IMG/VR virus record: IMGVR_UViG_3300037322_000296
Span: 1 to 64,000 of that record
DNA length: 64,000 nucleotides
Reading direction: 5' to 3' (one strand)
Source: a virus
Shown: one piece after another, positions 38,573 to 46,784 of the stretch
Layout: every line of letters begins with the position of its first letter
Position numbering within the stretch: position 1 is the first letter of the stretch
Notes under the pieces: generated by a model
The model's input: the letters and a program-made list of their open reading frames with translations, nothing else
Told to the model about the DNA's origin: nothing
The model's database searches: none
Made by a program: the position numbers and the translations under genes

Positions 38573-38936
38573 TATTTACAATTAATTCATTTTTTGTTAG
38601 TGCAAAGTATAAATTTTGTAATTCGTGTAAGTAATACGGCATTCCTAATTCTACATTATTTTTGCATTTAGTATGAATCCAAATTAATTCTCTACTTGTA
38701 TTAATTAAAATATCATCTAGTTCGTAGCAAAAAGCCTCTTCACTTTGAAAACCTAGTTTAATTAACCATTCTTCTGTTAATTCTACTGGTTTTAAATGTA
38801 TTATTTTTATAGGAATTAATTCTTTAAATTTTACATACGCTGATGAAAATTCGCCCGAAGTAAGCCCTGTTACTATTCTATTTTCACCTAATACTTTTAC
38901 AATATTACCAATTCTCAATTCTTTTACCTGTATCAT
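38550..38936 (-). CDS. Phage protein of the LRIGN family (paralogue of cassette A1)
   Basis: 128 residues. ELRIGNIVKVLGE at the start, VELTEEWLIKLGF in the middle and YYLHELQNLYFALTKNELI at the end are the family landmarks. Function unknown. The family is frequent in Bacteroidota phage early regions. Confidence 0.75.
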   Translation of the reverse strand: MIQVKELRIGNIVKVLGENRIVTGLTSGEFSSAYVKFKELIPIKIIHLKPVELTEEWLIKLGFQSEEAFCYELDDILINTSRELIWIHTKCKNNVELGMPYYLHELQNLYFALTKNELIVNSDKENEL

Positions 38937-38947
38937 AATTTTTTGTT

Positions 38948-39145
38948 TTATAACAATACTATTTCAAATTTAATTTTTAGATTATCTAGTATGTCTGCTA
39001 ATTTGTTGTAAGACAATGGTAAATCACCTTTTAACCAAACATGTAGGTTTCCTGATCCTTTCAAGCCGCATTGTATTGCAAAATCTAGTTTTGACATTTC
39101 TGAATTATCAAATAAATCTCTTAATATTTGGTTCGTTTTATACAT
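38948..39145 (-). CDS. Small HTH (XRE-like) protein
   Basis: 65 residues. ILRDLFDNSEMSKLDFAIQCGLKGSGNLHVWLKG resembles a short lambda-repressor-like HTH. It overlaps the gene before it by 8 bases. Confidence 0.55.
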   Translation of the reverse strand: MYKTNQILRDLFDNSEMSKLDFAIQCGLKGSGNLHVWLKGDLPLSYNKLADILDNLKIKFEIVLL

Positions 39146-39296
39146 TTTCTATTATTTCTATCGTTTTAATAAATCTAAATTTTTCTTTTGCCTGGTCTAT
39201 TGCTTCTTCCGGAGAATTAGCAATTACATCATATTCCTCAAAATCTTCTTCTTGGTTACCAATGAAGAACCACACTATTAATCTAAAGTTTTTCAT
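39138..39296 (-). CDS. Small hypothetical protein
   Basis: 52 residues: a strand, then acidic stretch QEEDFEEYDVIANSPEEAIDQAKEKF, then a strand, of the kind annotated as small phage proteins related to the DUF of split beta-alpha-beta type. Start is directly after the previous stop and the end overlaps the next start, so it fits an operon frame. Confidence 0.55.
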   Translation of the reverse strand: MKNFRLIVWFFIGNQEEDFEEYDVIANSPEEAIDQAKEKFRFIKTIEIIENV

Positions 39297-39297
39297 T

Positions 39298-39663
39298 CTA
39301 TTTGTTGTGTTTTTTTAATACTCTGTGAGTTGTAGCTTCTATTGTTTCTTTTTCTAAATTAAAAGCCTGAATCATTTGGGTTAAAATAACCTTGCTTGGC
39401 ACGTCAAAATCTCTAATTTGAGAAACTAAATTCTCGTATTCTCTAATTATATTTTGAGTTTCAAATTCTCCGTTTTTAAATACAATTCCGTAATCTCTTT
39501 CGGCTAATGGTGCTATTACACTTAGTGATTTTTTTAAACAAGATTTTATTTGCATCTTGTTGTAGTGGTTTTCAATTTGGAAATTTTCTATTTTTTCAAC
39601 TAGCATTTGCATTAATATTACAATATCTAGCAGGTCCATTAAATCCTTCTCTTTTTGTTTCAT
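39298..39663 (-). CDS. Hypothetical helical protein
   Basis: 121 residues, almost entirely helical by composition. No family recognised. Its start overlaps the stop of the preceding small gene at ATGA, showing translational coupling. Confidence 0.55.
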   Translation of the reverse strand: MKQKEKDLMDLLDIVILMQMLVEKIENFQIENHYNKMQIKSCLKKSLSVIAPLAERDYGIVFKNGEFETQNIIREYENLVSQIRDFDVPSKVILTQMIQAFNLEKETIEATTHRVLKKHNK

Positions 39664-39755
39664 TTTAAATAAATCATCTTGTTATTAACCCCTTTCTTTA
39701 CTACAATTTTGTTCTCATAGTGCAGTTCGTTTAGTATTTTTTTTATTTGGTTCAT
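39660..39755 (-). CDS. 31-residue winged-helix-like mini-protein
   Basis: MNQIKKILNELHYENKIVV... to the TGA that overlaps the next ATG. The helix followed by a basic beta hairpin recalls the recognition half of a winged helix. Tight coupling on both sides supports that it is translated. Confidence 0.45.
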   Translation of the reverse strand: MNQIKKILNELHYENKIVVKKGVNNKMIYLK

Positions 39756-39757
39756 AT

Positions 39758-40663
39758 TTAAAATTTTACGTCGTCATTAAATTTACTTTCTTCTTGATAA
39801 AAATCTTCGTTTGTTACATAGGGAAGCCAATCTTTGTTTACTGAAATTGAGAAGTCAGCAAATTTTTTACCTCTGCCTCTCTGACAAATAACTCTTGAAC
39901 TATCGCCCTCGTCTTTTATAATAATTACAGTTTCAGATTTTTGTTGTAAAATAGTTCCTAAATGACCTCTTCCTTTGTCTTGACCAGGATTTAAGTGCAA
40001 AACACCTGTTATATGACTTTTACTAATGGTCGAATATTTCATTAATGATTGTGTAAAATCTACACATTCTACAAGATCATTAAAGTTGTCTAACATATCT
40101 ACATATCCGTCTATCGAAACTATACCAAGTTTATTTTTATACTCAGATTCCATAAAAATCCAATTCAAATATTCTCTTCGTATTTTAGCAGAATGTTCTC
40201 TAAGATTTACAGATACATAATTTTGAGGAACTACTATTTTATGAGGATCACCATACATTTTTGGTATTCTACTAGCCGCTAACCAATTATAATATTTATC
40301 TTGCTCTGTATCAACATCAATTATATATTTATCTTGAAGTTCGTGTCCTCTAATATCTTTAGAGTAATTATTTGAGTTTCCCCCAAGAGAACAAGCTAGT
40401 ATTAAAGACTTTAGCCATGATTTTCTAGCTTTTTCTTCTCCTTTAATCATAGATATATTACCAAAAGTTCCAAGTATCAAAGGAAAATACTCTCCGTTAA
40501 AAGACACATCGTCATAACCTACTGAGATAGCCAATGGAGGTCTTTGTGGCTTCCCTAATAGATTTATTGTTGCTTTTGAGTGTATATCATTAAAGTCTAA
40601 ATTTAGTGGCTCAAAAGCTTGTTTTAATTGAATGTCGGGTATTGTTATTAAAAAATCGCTCAT
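39758..40663 (-). CDS. RepA-like AAA ATPase (RecA-fold helicase/loader candidate)
   Basis: 301 residues. GTFGNISMIKGEEKARKSWLKSLI near residue 65 is a Walker A region in which the usual GK is RK (GEEKARKS), a variant I associate with Bacteroidota mobile-element ATPases. LGIVSIDGYVDML near 180 is the Walker B-like strand, and SHITGVLHLNPGQDKGRGHLGTILQQKSETVIII follows as in the AAA_25/RepA family. It probably acts in phage replication with the initiator upstream. It overlaps the preceding gene by 4 bases. Confidence 0.65.
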   Translation of the reverse strand: MSDFLITIPDIQLKQAFEPLNLDFNDIHSKATINLLGKPQRPPLAISVGYDDVSFNGEYFPLILGTFGNISMIKGEEKARKSWLKSLILACSLGGNSNNYSKDIRGHELQDKYIIDVDTEQDKYYNWLAASRIPKMYGDPHKIVVPQNYVSVNLREHSAKIRREYLNWIFMESEYKNKLGIVSIDGYVDMLDNFNDLVECVDFTQSLMKYSTISKSHITGVLHLNPGQDKGRGHLGTILQQKSETVIIIKDEGDSSRVICQRGRGKKFADFSISVNKDWLPYVTNEDFYQEESKFNDDVKF

Positions 40664-41178
40664 TGTTTGTTTTTAAATCGGTTAATAAATTCTGTAATTG
40701 TGTTGTTAAGTGATTTTCTAGTCGGTTCTTCTTCAAAAACTCCATTAAGATATTTTAACATCTCGGTTTGGTTTTCTTTAATTACTTTTTCTTTAAATAA
40801 AATTTCTTCATCTGTTAGAGTTTTAGGATGGTTATTTGATAATCCTAAAATTTCTGTATAATTATTCATTGCTAAATCATTTATACTTTTTGTAAACATT
40901 TCATAATGCTGTTCAATTGGCATTTCTAAATAGTCAGCAATTTTCTTTTGAGATAGTTTAAAATCTCCTTTGTAATAATTTACCTCTTGTGTAAAAACGT
41001 GAATAAACATTTTAGCAAACAATGTGTTTTCTTTTAGATTTTTTTCTTTTTCTCTGTTTATCCAATCTACAATGAAATTTAAAGCTTCTACATCACTTTG
41101 GTTTGGTTCGTATTTTCCATGTTGCAGTCTGTAAACAAATTGGTCAATGGCTTTTTCTATGTTGAATATTTTTTTCAT
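40660..41178 (-). CDS. Hypothetical early protein between replication genes
   Basis: 172 residues with KLSQKKIADYLEMPIEQHYEMFTKSI, an HTH-like stretch, in the middle. It overlaps both neighbours by 4 bases (ATGA), so it is translated with the initiator and the ATPase and probably belongs to the replication machinery. Confidence 0.55.
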   Translation of the reverse strand: MKKIFNIEKAIDQFVYRLQHGKYEPNQSDVEALNFIVDWINREKEKNLKENTLFAKMFIHVFTQEVNYYKGDFKLSQKKIADYLEMPIEQHYEMFTKSINDLAMNNYTEILGLSNNHPKTLTDEEILFKEKVIKENQTEMLKYLNGVFEEEPTRKSLNNTITEFINRFKNKQ

Positions 41179-41921
41179 TGTTTTGATTTAATTATTAAAG
41201 TCATAATTTGTTTTCTTAATTTTTCAGTTGATAAAATATTACTTATCCAAAAGTCGCCTTTAGGAGATCTTAAATATTTTATAACATTTCTTAAATCTTG
41301 AATATCACATTCTTTGTTTTCAAGCATTAACCTAACAGGCGTTACCCAATTTAAAAATTTAGCATTCTCAACGGATTTTGTACTTACCTTTTTATCAGAA
41401 AGATTTTTAATGATTATTTCTTGAAAGTTTTTAGCAATAGTTGCATAAAGCTTTAAAGAATCTTCTACGTCGGAAATTTCAATTTCTGACAAGAGAACTT
41501 TTTTATCTTCTCTTCTCTTCTCTTCTCTTATGGCATCGTTTTCGCATTGCGGTTTTGATGCGCTCGCATTGCGCTCGCATTTATCCCTTTGGCTACGCAC
41601 CTTTTCCCATCTTTCTTTTGCGTTTTTACTATTTTGTTTGCTTGTATTTTCAAATTCTGCTAGTTGCTCATTAAGAAAATTAATACAAATACAATCATCA
41701 ATAACTTCAAAAATAAGCTCTTTTATAAGCGAATCGAATGCGATCGCATTGCCACCGCATAACTTTTGTACAGCTAACTTTAATGGAACATCTCCTAATC
41801 TTGACCAATACATAGAGCATAGATCAATAAATAATCCTTTGTCTTCTCTGGATAACATTTGTATATTTCCATTTTCCCATTGGTTTGGTTCAAATTTAAA
41901 ATAAGGTAATTCCTTTGCCAT
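41175..41921 (-). CDS. Replication initiator-like protein
   Basis: 248 residues. The start, LPYFKFEPNQWENGNIQMLSREDKGLFIDLCSMYWSRLGDVPLKLAVQKL, is the winged-helix opening of DUF1376/phage replisome-organiser proteins. The middle is a basic low-complexity linker, and residues about 155-245 form a helical C-terminal part. GC-rich iteron-like repeats lie in the linker-coding stretch (41542-41581 and 41737-41750), as in lambda O, which carries its origin inside the gene. Confidence 0.65.
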   Translation of the reverse strand: MAKELPYFKFEPNQWENGNIQMLSREDKGLFIDLCSMYWSRLGDVPLKLAVQKLCGGNAIAFDSLIKELIFEVIDDCICINFLNEQLAEFENTSKQNSKNAKERWEKVRSQRDKCERNASASKPQCENDAIREEKRREDKKVLLSEIEISDVEDSLKLYATIAKNFQEIIIKNLSDKKVSTKSVENAKFLNWVTPVRLMLENKECDIQDLRNVIKYLRSPKGDFWISNILSTEKLRKQIMTLIIKSKQ

Positions 41922-41961
41922 GTTTTTTAGGTTAATATTTTTAACTTTTTTTTGCTAAAAA

Positions 41962-42120
41962 TTAAGCTTTAATTAATATAGCACCGTTTACAGTAACGGT
42001 ACTTACTTTATTCTCTTTTATTAATTTATTTACATACGGAACAGATTTGCATATTTTCTTAGCATACTCTGTCTGCGTATATAAATCTTGTCTAATTTCT
42101 TTTTTTATTTGAGTTAACAT
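41962..42120 (-). CDS. Small HTH DNA-binding protein
   Basis: 52 residues, IRQDLYTQTEYAKKICKSVPYVNKLIKENKVSTVTVNGAILI, an excisionase/Cro-like HTH. It is the first gene after the promoter at 42178-42208 and could govern the hairpin or operator in its own leader. Confidence 0.6.
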   Translation of the reverse strand: MLTQIKKEIRQDLYTQTEYAKKICKSVPYVNKLIKENKVSTVTVNGAILIKA

Positions 42121-42144
42121 TTTTTTTAGTTTTGACTTAATAAA

Positions 42145-42168
42145 AGCGGTAAATTTTATTCTACCGCT
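42145..42168. promoter_or_regulatory. Inverted repeat in the leader of the replication genes
   Basis: AGCGGTA and TACCGCT separated by about 10 AT-rich bases, between the promoter and the small HTH gene. It could be an operator for that HTH protein or an attenuator hairpin. Confidence 0.45.
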
Positions 42169-42177
42169 ATTGAATTA

Positions 42178-42208
42178 CAAATATAGTTATTTATTTGTTA
42201 TTTACAAA
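42178..42208 (-). promoter_or_regulatory. Consensus promoter for the replication genes
   Basis: On the minus strand TTTG, exactly 19 bases, then TATATTTG: the best match to the Bacteroidota consensus in the window. Confidence 0.7.
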
Positions 42209-42213
42209 TTATT

Positions 42214-42594
42214 TTAAAATGGTAAACCCGAATGATCCTCTTCATTAAAATCCGAAGTAGGTGCATTAGGAGTAGAATCTTGCAAAGGTTTCGCTTCGTA
42301 TTGAGCAGCGTTTTCTTGACTATCCAATCGTTCTAATTTCCAACCCTTAATTGAGTTGAAATATTTAGTTTCTCCTTTAGGATTAACCCATTCTCTCCCT
42401 CCAATATTTATACCTACTTTAACCGATGTTCCAATTGCCAAATTCTCCAATGAATCAACTTTATCTTGCACAAATTCAATTAAAATGTGCTGTGGATATT
42501 GCTCTTCTGTAGTAACAACCAATTCTCTTTTTATAAACGTTGGACTAACTGATATAAGTTCTCCAACAAATTTTACTTTTCCTTCTAATTCCAT
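42214..42594 (-). CDS. DUF3127-type single-stranded DNA-binding-like protein
   Basis: 126 residues. An OB-fold pattern (GKVKFVGELISVSPTFIKRELVVTTEEQYPQHILIEF...GREWVNPKGETKYFNSIKGWKLER) matches DUF3127. The C-terminus is a disordered linker ending EEDHSGLPF, like the acidic tip with a final Pro-Phe by which SSB recruits partners. It probably coats phage ssDNA during recombination and replication. Next to recT and exonuclease genes. Confidence 0.8.
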   Translation of the reverse strand: MELEGKVKFVGELISVSPTFIKRELVVTTEEQYPQHILIEFVQDKVDSLENLAIGTSVKVGINIGGREWVNPKGETKYFNSIKGWKLERLDSQENAAQYEAKPLQDSTPNAPTSDFNEEDHSGLPF

Positions 42595-42599
42595 AATTT

Positions 42600-42863
42600 C
42601 TAGTTTCTAAACCAATTAGTCTTGGCTGTTATGTATTTATATCCTTTTATTGTTGAGTTTCTACTCTCTATGATTTCTAATATTTCATAATTAGAGTTTT
42701 CACCATCGCTTCCGTCAATTGTTAAAACATCAAGTTCTTCTACATCGAACTTATCTTTTATATTGAATTTAACAATATTGTTTTCGTTTCTTTTATTGGG
42801 ATCAGTTTCCCAAATCATAAGTCTAAAATCTTGATTTTCAATGTTCAATCTGTAATTTGTCAT
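42600..42863 (-). CDS. Hypothetical early protein
   Basis: 87 residues, acidic, mixed beta. No family recognised. Spaced 5 bases from both neighbours in the early operon. Confidence 0.6.
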   Translation of the reverse strand: MTNYRLNIENQDFRLMIWETDPNKRNENNIVKFNIKDKFDVEELDVLTIDGSDGENSNYEILEIIESRNSTIKGYKYITAKTNWFRN

Positions 42864-42868
42864 AATTT

Positions 42869-43255
42869 CTAGTTTATTAATTTTGTTAAATCTACTGCTT
42901 GAAACCCTTCTGGCTTTAAAATCTTACCAAATTCATTTCTTTTTACTTTTCCATCAGGACCAACTTTTGTCATATTATTCAAATGAACAAGGTTGAAAGC
43001 TTCTCCAACTACGTTTTGCAACCCATGAAAATTAATTGTTCCTGCTAAAACATATAATTGATCTACACAAGCGTCTAAAATTTCAATTAAATCTGAATCT
43101 CTACACGCATCTATGTATTCTTCATTTTCTTCCTTCATAAGGTCGAATCTAAGATTTGCGTGGTCTATTTTTGATAAAGTTGGCTTATCGCTTGTTGGTT
43201 GTCCTGTGGCTTTTTGAAAGTCCGATACCGATTCTAATAATTCTTTTAAATTCAT
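42869..43255 (-). CDS. MazG/HisE-like nucleotide pyrophosphohydrolase
   Basis: 128 residues. LMKEENEEYIDACRDSDLIEILDACVDQLYVLAGTI carries the EExxE and ExxD metal-binding pattern. HLNNMTKVGPDGKVKRNEFGKILKPEGF is the typical continuation. It likely hydrolyses (d)NTPs or alarmone-like nucleotides to shape the pool during infection. Confidence 0.8.
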   Translation of the reverse strand: MNLKELLESVSDFQKATGQPTSDKPTLSKIDHANLRFDLMKEENEEYIDACRDSDLIEILDACVDQLYVLAGTINFHGLQNVVGEAFNLVHLNNMTKVGPDGKVKRNEFGKILKPEGFQAVDLTKLIN

Positions 43256-43258
43256 ATT

Positions 43259-44158
43259 TTAGTTTTTATTCTTTTCGTAAATTTCTATTTCTTTCTCACA
43301 CAAATATTTTCTTGCCAACATAACGACTAACTTCATTTCGTCTATGTCTTCTGGATATAATTCAATGTCAAACTTTTTAACTCTAAATTGTGGCGGAATT
43401 GTAAAATCAAGAATTTTGCTTTGAAACACATAATGTGGAAATTCCTCTTGAAATTCTTTTATATCAAACACCATATTTCTTTCTAACTGCTGAATTGCCT
43501 TGATCCAACTTTCGTTATCATCATCAGGATTTCCTGCTTGATAAAACATTCTAGTTTTCTCGTTTAGAATTTGATGTACCGGATTATTTACACAACAATA
43601 AACCAACTGACCTTTGTTTAAATTAGTAAGCCAACAATATGCTTTTATTTGAGATTCATACAAGGTCGTAATATCCGAATTTTCAAAAGATTCTAAATCA
43701 AACGAACACTTTGTATCTCTGACTATTTTATCAACATTATCAGGCGTTCCGCAAACGTATTCATTCTCAAAATATTCATCATTTTTGGAATAAAATGCGT
43801 TATCTACTTTAGATAATAAGTCTAGCGCATTTTGCTCTTGAAAATTTCCTTTTTCTAAATACTTATTTGCTAAAAACCTTTTCCTTTTCCAAAATAAATC
43901 TCTAAAAACTTCATCGAGATATGATTTTGCACCTTTTGATAATTCATCTGGCGCATCTCTTTTTGCTTTTAGCTCACCTAGTTTAATTCGCATATTTTCA
44001 GTCAATGCTAATTTAGGGTTGTTCATTGATTCCAAAACTCTTTCTTCAAGTTTTCTAAGTTCGTCTAATTGGTTTTGGGTAATTTTATTCAAACTACCCA
44101 TTAATTTACCAATAGAACTTGCTCTAGCCTTCCAATTTTTAAAAACTAATTCGCTCAT
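43259..44158 (-). CDS. PD-(D/E)XK exonuclease (lambda-exo/YqaJ-like) partner of RecT
   Basis: 299 residues. FQEQNALDLL (first acidic residue), VCGTPDNV then VRDTKCSFDLESF (the D and D-x-K of the active site) and LYESQIKAYCWLTNL (QXXXY-like) trace the nuclease core at residues about 110-190. It would resect double-stranded ends for RecT annealing. It ends just before the MazG-like gene and follows recT by 3 bases. Confidence 0.8.
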   Translation of the reverse strand: MSELVFKNWKARASSIGKLMGSLNKITQNQLDELRKLEERVLESMNNPKLALTENMRIKLGELKAKRDAPDELSKGAKSYLDEVFRDLFWKRKRFLANKYLEKGNFQEQNALDLLSKVDNAFYSKNDEYFENEYVCGTPDNVDKIVRDTKCSFDLESFENSDITTLYESQIKAYCWLTNLNKGQLVYCCVNNPVHQILNEKTRMFYQAGNPDDDNESWIKAIQQLERNMVFDIKEFQEEFPHYVFQSKILDFTIPPQFRVKKFDIELYPEDIDEMKLVVMLARKYLCEKEIEIYEKNKN

Positions 44159-44161
44159 AAT

Positions 44162-45076
44162 TTATTTTTTAGTTTTGAATTCTTTTAATTTATCTGAATA
44201 CTCTACAAATAAGTCATAATCGTCTTCAGCAGAAGGAGTAAATACACAACTTTTCAACTCTTCTAATGTTGTGCTTAATAACATGTGCTTTCGTACATAA
44301 GTACTAATCAAGTCGGCATCAATTGGACGGATGGCAGCAGAACATTTTTCTAATTCTGCAATTGTGGCAGATTCTTTTTCAATATGCGAAATTACTCTTG
44401 CGTGTTGTTTATTTATCGCTACTTCTTGAACACTTGCTTTAGGAGTAACATCAATGTATGGACCAACTTCTGAAGCGTCGCCGTCAGGAATGTCAGTTCC
44501 TTCAACCGTATTAAATAACCATCTTCTTGCTTTTCTTTCTGCTTTGCCTAAAATAGCGTCAGCAGTAGCATAAGCATTTGATTTAATAGCAAATTCTTGT
44601 TCTTGAATGTTAGATACTCCATTCAATTCCCATTTAATTGTAGCGGTACAATTTGCAGAAGACTTGTCTGTTGTAAAAATTGGATTAGAATAAGAAATAG
44701 AGTATTTCAATCCATTTATTTTTTTAAGAAGCGATCCAAATCCTTGTCGAGTTGGGTACATTTGTTTTGCTATGATGTTAAATTCATTATTTGTGGGAGA
44801 AAGCCCAAGCAAAACTGCATCAATAAGACAAGCTTTAACTTCCTCCATTGAATAAACTTTATCTGTCTTAAATCCTAAATTAGAGCCTTGAAGAGCCAAA
44901 ATTGGGTTCATAAATTCAGGAGTTAATTTTTTTTGCAAAACCATTATAGCTGATGCCGTAACGAATGCTTTTTCAAATCCTTCAATTTTATTACTTAAAA
45001 CTGCTAAAATTTGATTGTTTAGTTCTTGCGACACTAAAGATTGTGATTCTGTGATGTTTTTAATTTCTGTTGACAT
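44162..45076 (-). CDS. RecT-like single-strand annealing recombinase
   Basis: 304 residues. The LLGLSPTNNEFNIIAKQMYPTRQGFGSLLKKI stretch (about 95-125) and GKAERKARRWLFNTVEG (about 195) match RecT/Redbeta-like phage recombinases. The C-terminal third is helical and may bind SSB. With the exonuclease and SSB-like genes it forms a complete annealing-recombination module. Confidence 0.75.
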   Translation of the reverse strand: MSTEIKNITESQSLVSQELNNQILAVLSNKIEGFEKAFVTASAIMVLQKKLTPEFMNPILALQGSNLGFKTDKVYSMEEVKACLIDAVLLGLSPTNNEFNIIAKQMYPTRQGFGSLLKKINGLKYSISYSNPIFTTDKSSANCTATIKWELNGVSNIQEQEFAIKSNAYATADAILGKAERKARRWLFNTVEGTDIPDGDASEVGPYIDVTPKASVQEVAINKQHARVISHIEKESATIAELEKCSAAIRPIDADLISTYVRKHMLLSTTLEELKSCVFTPSAEDDYDLFVEYSDKLKEFKTKK

Positions 45077-45080
45077 TTTT

Positions 45081-45302
45081 TTACTTTTTAAATTGTTTTA
45101 AATATTTTTGTTCAATTCTAGGCGATTTCCCTATAAATACTTTAATAATATCGCCATTTTTTATTTTTCGGTTTACAGTATCTCTTGAAAGACCTGTTAG
45201 TTTGGCAAATTCCGTAATTGAATAATTCCTATCATCATCGGACTTTACATTAATGATGATTCGTTCTCCTGGGTTAACATCTATTGTTCTTTCTTCTGCC
45301 AT
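45081..45302 (-). CDS. Excisionase-like HTH protein
   Basis: 73 residues. ITEFAKLTGLSRDTVNRKIKNGDIIKVFIGKSPRIEQKYLKQF is a MerR/excisionase-type HTH. It could be the recombination directionality factor for the integrase or an early regulator. Start touches the stop of the preceding gene. Confidence 0.6.
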   Translation of the reverse strand: MAEERTIDVNPGERIIINVKSDDDRNYSITEFAKLTGLSRDTVNRKIKNGDIIKVFIGKSPRIEQKYLKQFKK

Positions 45303-46498
45303 TATTTTTTAGTTGGTACGTTATAATCTTCTTGCAATATATTCAAGACTTGAAGTAGAACATCTTGTTTCGATCCGTAGTCAATTTTATCTGCAATATA
45401 ATTAAAAATTGAATCCCAAGTTTCTTCAAACTCTACTTCTTGGACCACGACTTCAGTATCTAAAATTACTTTGTCTTCAAGCATTGGCAATTCTACTTTT
45501 TCTACAACTACTTCCTTTATAGGATCGGGTTTTAAACTTTCTGCTAATTTAGCATCTAAAACTAATTTTTTAGCTTCAAATTCTACTTTTTCCTTTTCAA
45601 ATTTATCTTGTGCAATTCGGTTTTTTTCGTCAGCAAGTCTTTGATCTTCTATCTTAGATATTATTTCTACCTGCTGATTTAAACGAGTTTGCATTATAGA
45701 ATACTTAGCATAAAATTCTTCTTGATAATGCTTTAAACCTGATAATTTAGCAGATTTAAAAGAATTTTTCATTTCCGCAATGTCTTGAAGTTTCAAAGAC
45801 GATCCATTTGCGTTCCATTCATTTTCCCACATCCAAATTTTAGTTTGCTCCGATTTCTTTTCTGCAATCAATAAATTCTCAACACGAATATTTTCTTGTT
45901 CGGTAAGAGTAGAAATTTTATTTTCAAAAACATCGTCTATATAATTTGTTGTTTGCTCAAATAAAACATCATACTCTTGAAATAAATTTCTATCTACTTC
46001 AGAAACCGAAATAGAGTATCCGTCTTTTATTTCTTGAATATTTTCATACTGCATAACTGAAATTTCATTTTCCCATTTTTCCTTAAATTCTGCAATAGTT
46101 TCCTTAATACCATTAATTCTTTCTTCTTCTAAACGTACTTTTTCAAGGCGTTCAAGCTCTTTTACTTCTTCCCAAGCCGAAACCTTTTCTTGACGAACTT
46201 CTTCCGCTAGTCTAACTTCTTGTATTAAAGATTCGTACTGCGTTTTAACCGATTCTATTACGATCACCTTCAACTTACTTACAACTTCTTTAGATTCTCT
46301 TTCCAAACCTGTACGCAACGTTTTAACGGCAGTTCTTGACTTTTTCATATCTTCATACGAACTGTTGTCAATTACATCTTTAATAGGGTTGTTTTTTATA
46401 ACCTCAGCGATGCTTTCTTTTTTACCTTGAAGTTCTGGTAGATTTTCTGATTTGAACTTCGATAAATCAATAATTTCATTTTTAACTTGTTTTGCCAT
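45302..46498 (-). CDS. Coiled-coil early protein (DUF1351-like)
   Basis: 398 residues, mostly long charged helices (E, K, V-rich, residues 60-320), resembling the DUF1351 group that accompanies RecT-type recombination genes. First gene of the leftward early operon and directly controlled by the divergent promoter at 46531-46564. Confidence 0.65.
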   Translation of the reverse strand: MAKQVKNEIIDLSKFKSENLPELQGKKESIAEVIKNNPIKDVIDNSSYEDMKKSRTAVKTLRTGLERESKEVVSKLKVIVIESVKTQYESLIQEVRLAEEVRQEKVSAWEEVKELERLEKVRLEEERINGIKETIAEFKEKWENEISVMQYENIQEIKDGYSISVSEVDRNLFQEYDVLFEQTTNYIDDVFENKISTLTEQENIRVENLLIAEKKSEQTKIWMWENEWNANGSSLKLQDIAEMKNSFKSAKLSGLKHYQEEFYAKYSIMQTRLNQQVEIISKIEDQRLADEKNRIAQDKFEKEKVEFEAKKLVLDAKLAESLKPDPIKEVVVEKVELPMLEDKVILDTEVVVQEVEFEETWDSIFNYIADKIDYGSKQDVLLQVLNILQEDYNVPTKK

Positions 46499-46530
46499 AT
46501 TAAATAATTTAGATTAGTAACTCTTGAATG

Positions 46531-46566
46531 CAAAGATAAGAATGTATTTTAAATAACCGCACAATT
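46531..46566 (-). promoter_or_regulatory. Leftward early promoter with conserved upstream box
   Basis: On the minus strand TATCTTTG lies at 46531-46538. The box AATTGTGCGGT lies 17 bases upstream at 46556-46566, covering the -33 position. The same 11 bases precede the rightward promoter. Confidence 0.65.
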
Positions 46567-46657
46567 ATTGTATTATTTTTATATAAAAAATATCGGAGTA
46601 AAGTTTTTCCTACAAATGAAAAGTTACCTAAAACGCTAGGAGTATAGTCTTTGCACT

Positions 46658-46682
46658 ACAATCGTAATATGATTGTGTTTTT
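46658..46682. promoter_or_regulatory. Candidate operator in the divergent control region
   Basis: CAATC-GTAATAT-GATTG is an inverted repeat followed by a T-rich stretch. A related stretch (ACAATCGTAGTAAGATTAT) occurs at about 57280 in the second control region, so one regulator may act at both. Confidence 0.4.
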
Positions 46683-46700
46683 AATAAAAAATTGTATTAA

Positions 46701-46735
46701 AATTGTGCGGTAATCAAAAATAATTTATATATTTG
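46701..46735 (+). promoter_or_regulatory. Rightward promoter driving cassette array B
   Basis: AATTGTGCGGT at 46701-46711 and, 16 bases on, TATATTTG at 46728-46735. The first cassette core begins at 46755, so this promoter sits where the cassette promoter of an integron would. Confidence 0.65.
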
Positions 46736-46754
46736 CGTATTGAATAAAACCGCG

Positions 46755-46763
46755 GTTATAGGC
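46755..46763 (+). other. Core site opening array B
   Basis: GTTATAGGC directly after the promoter. Its inverse partner GCCTATAAC closes the same cassette at 47524-47532; including the neighbouring bases, 13 of 14 positions are complementary. Confidence 0.7.
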
Positions 46764-46784
46764 AGTATGGGAATTTAAAAATAA

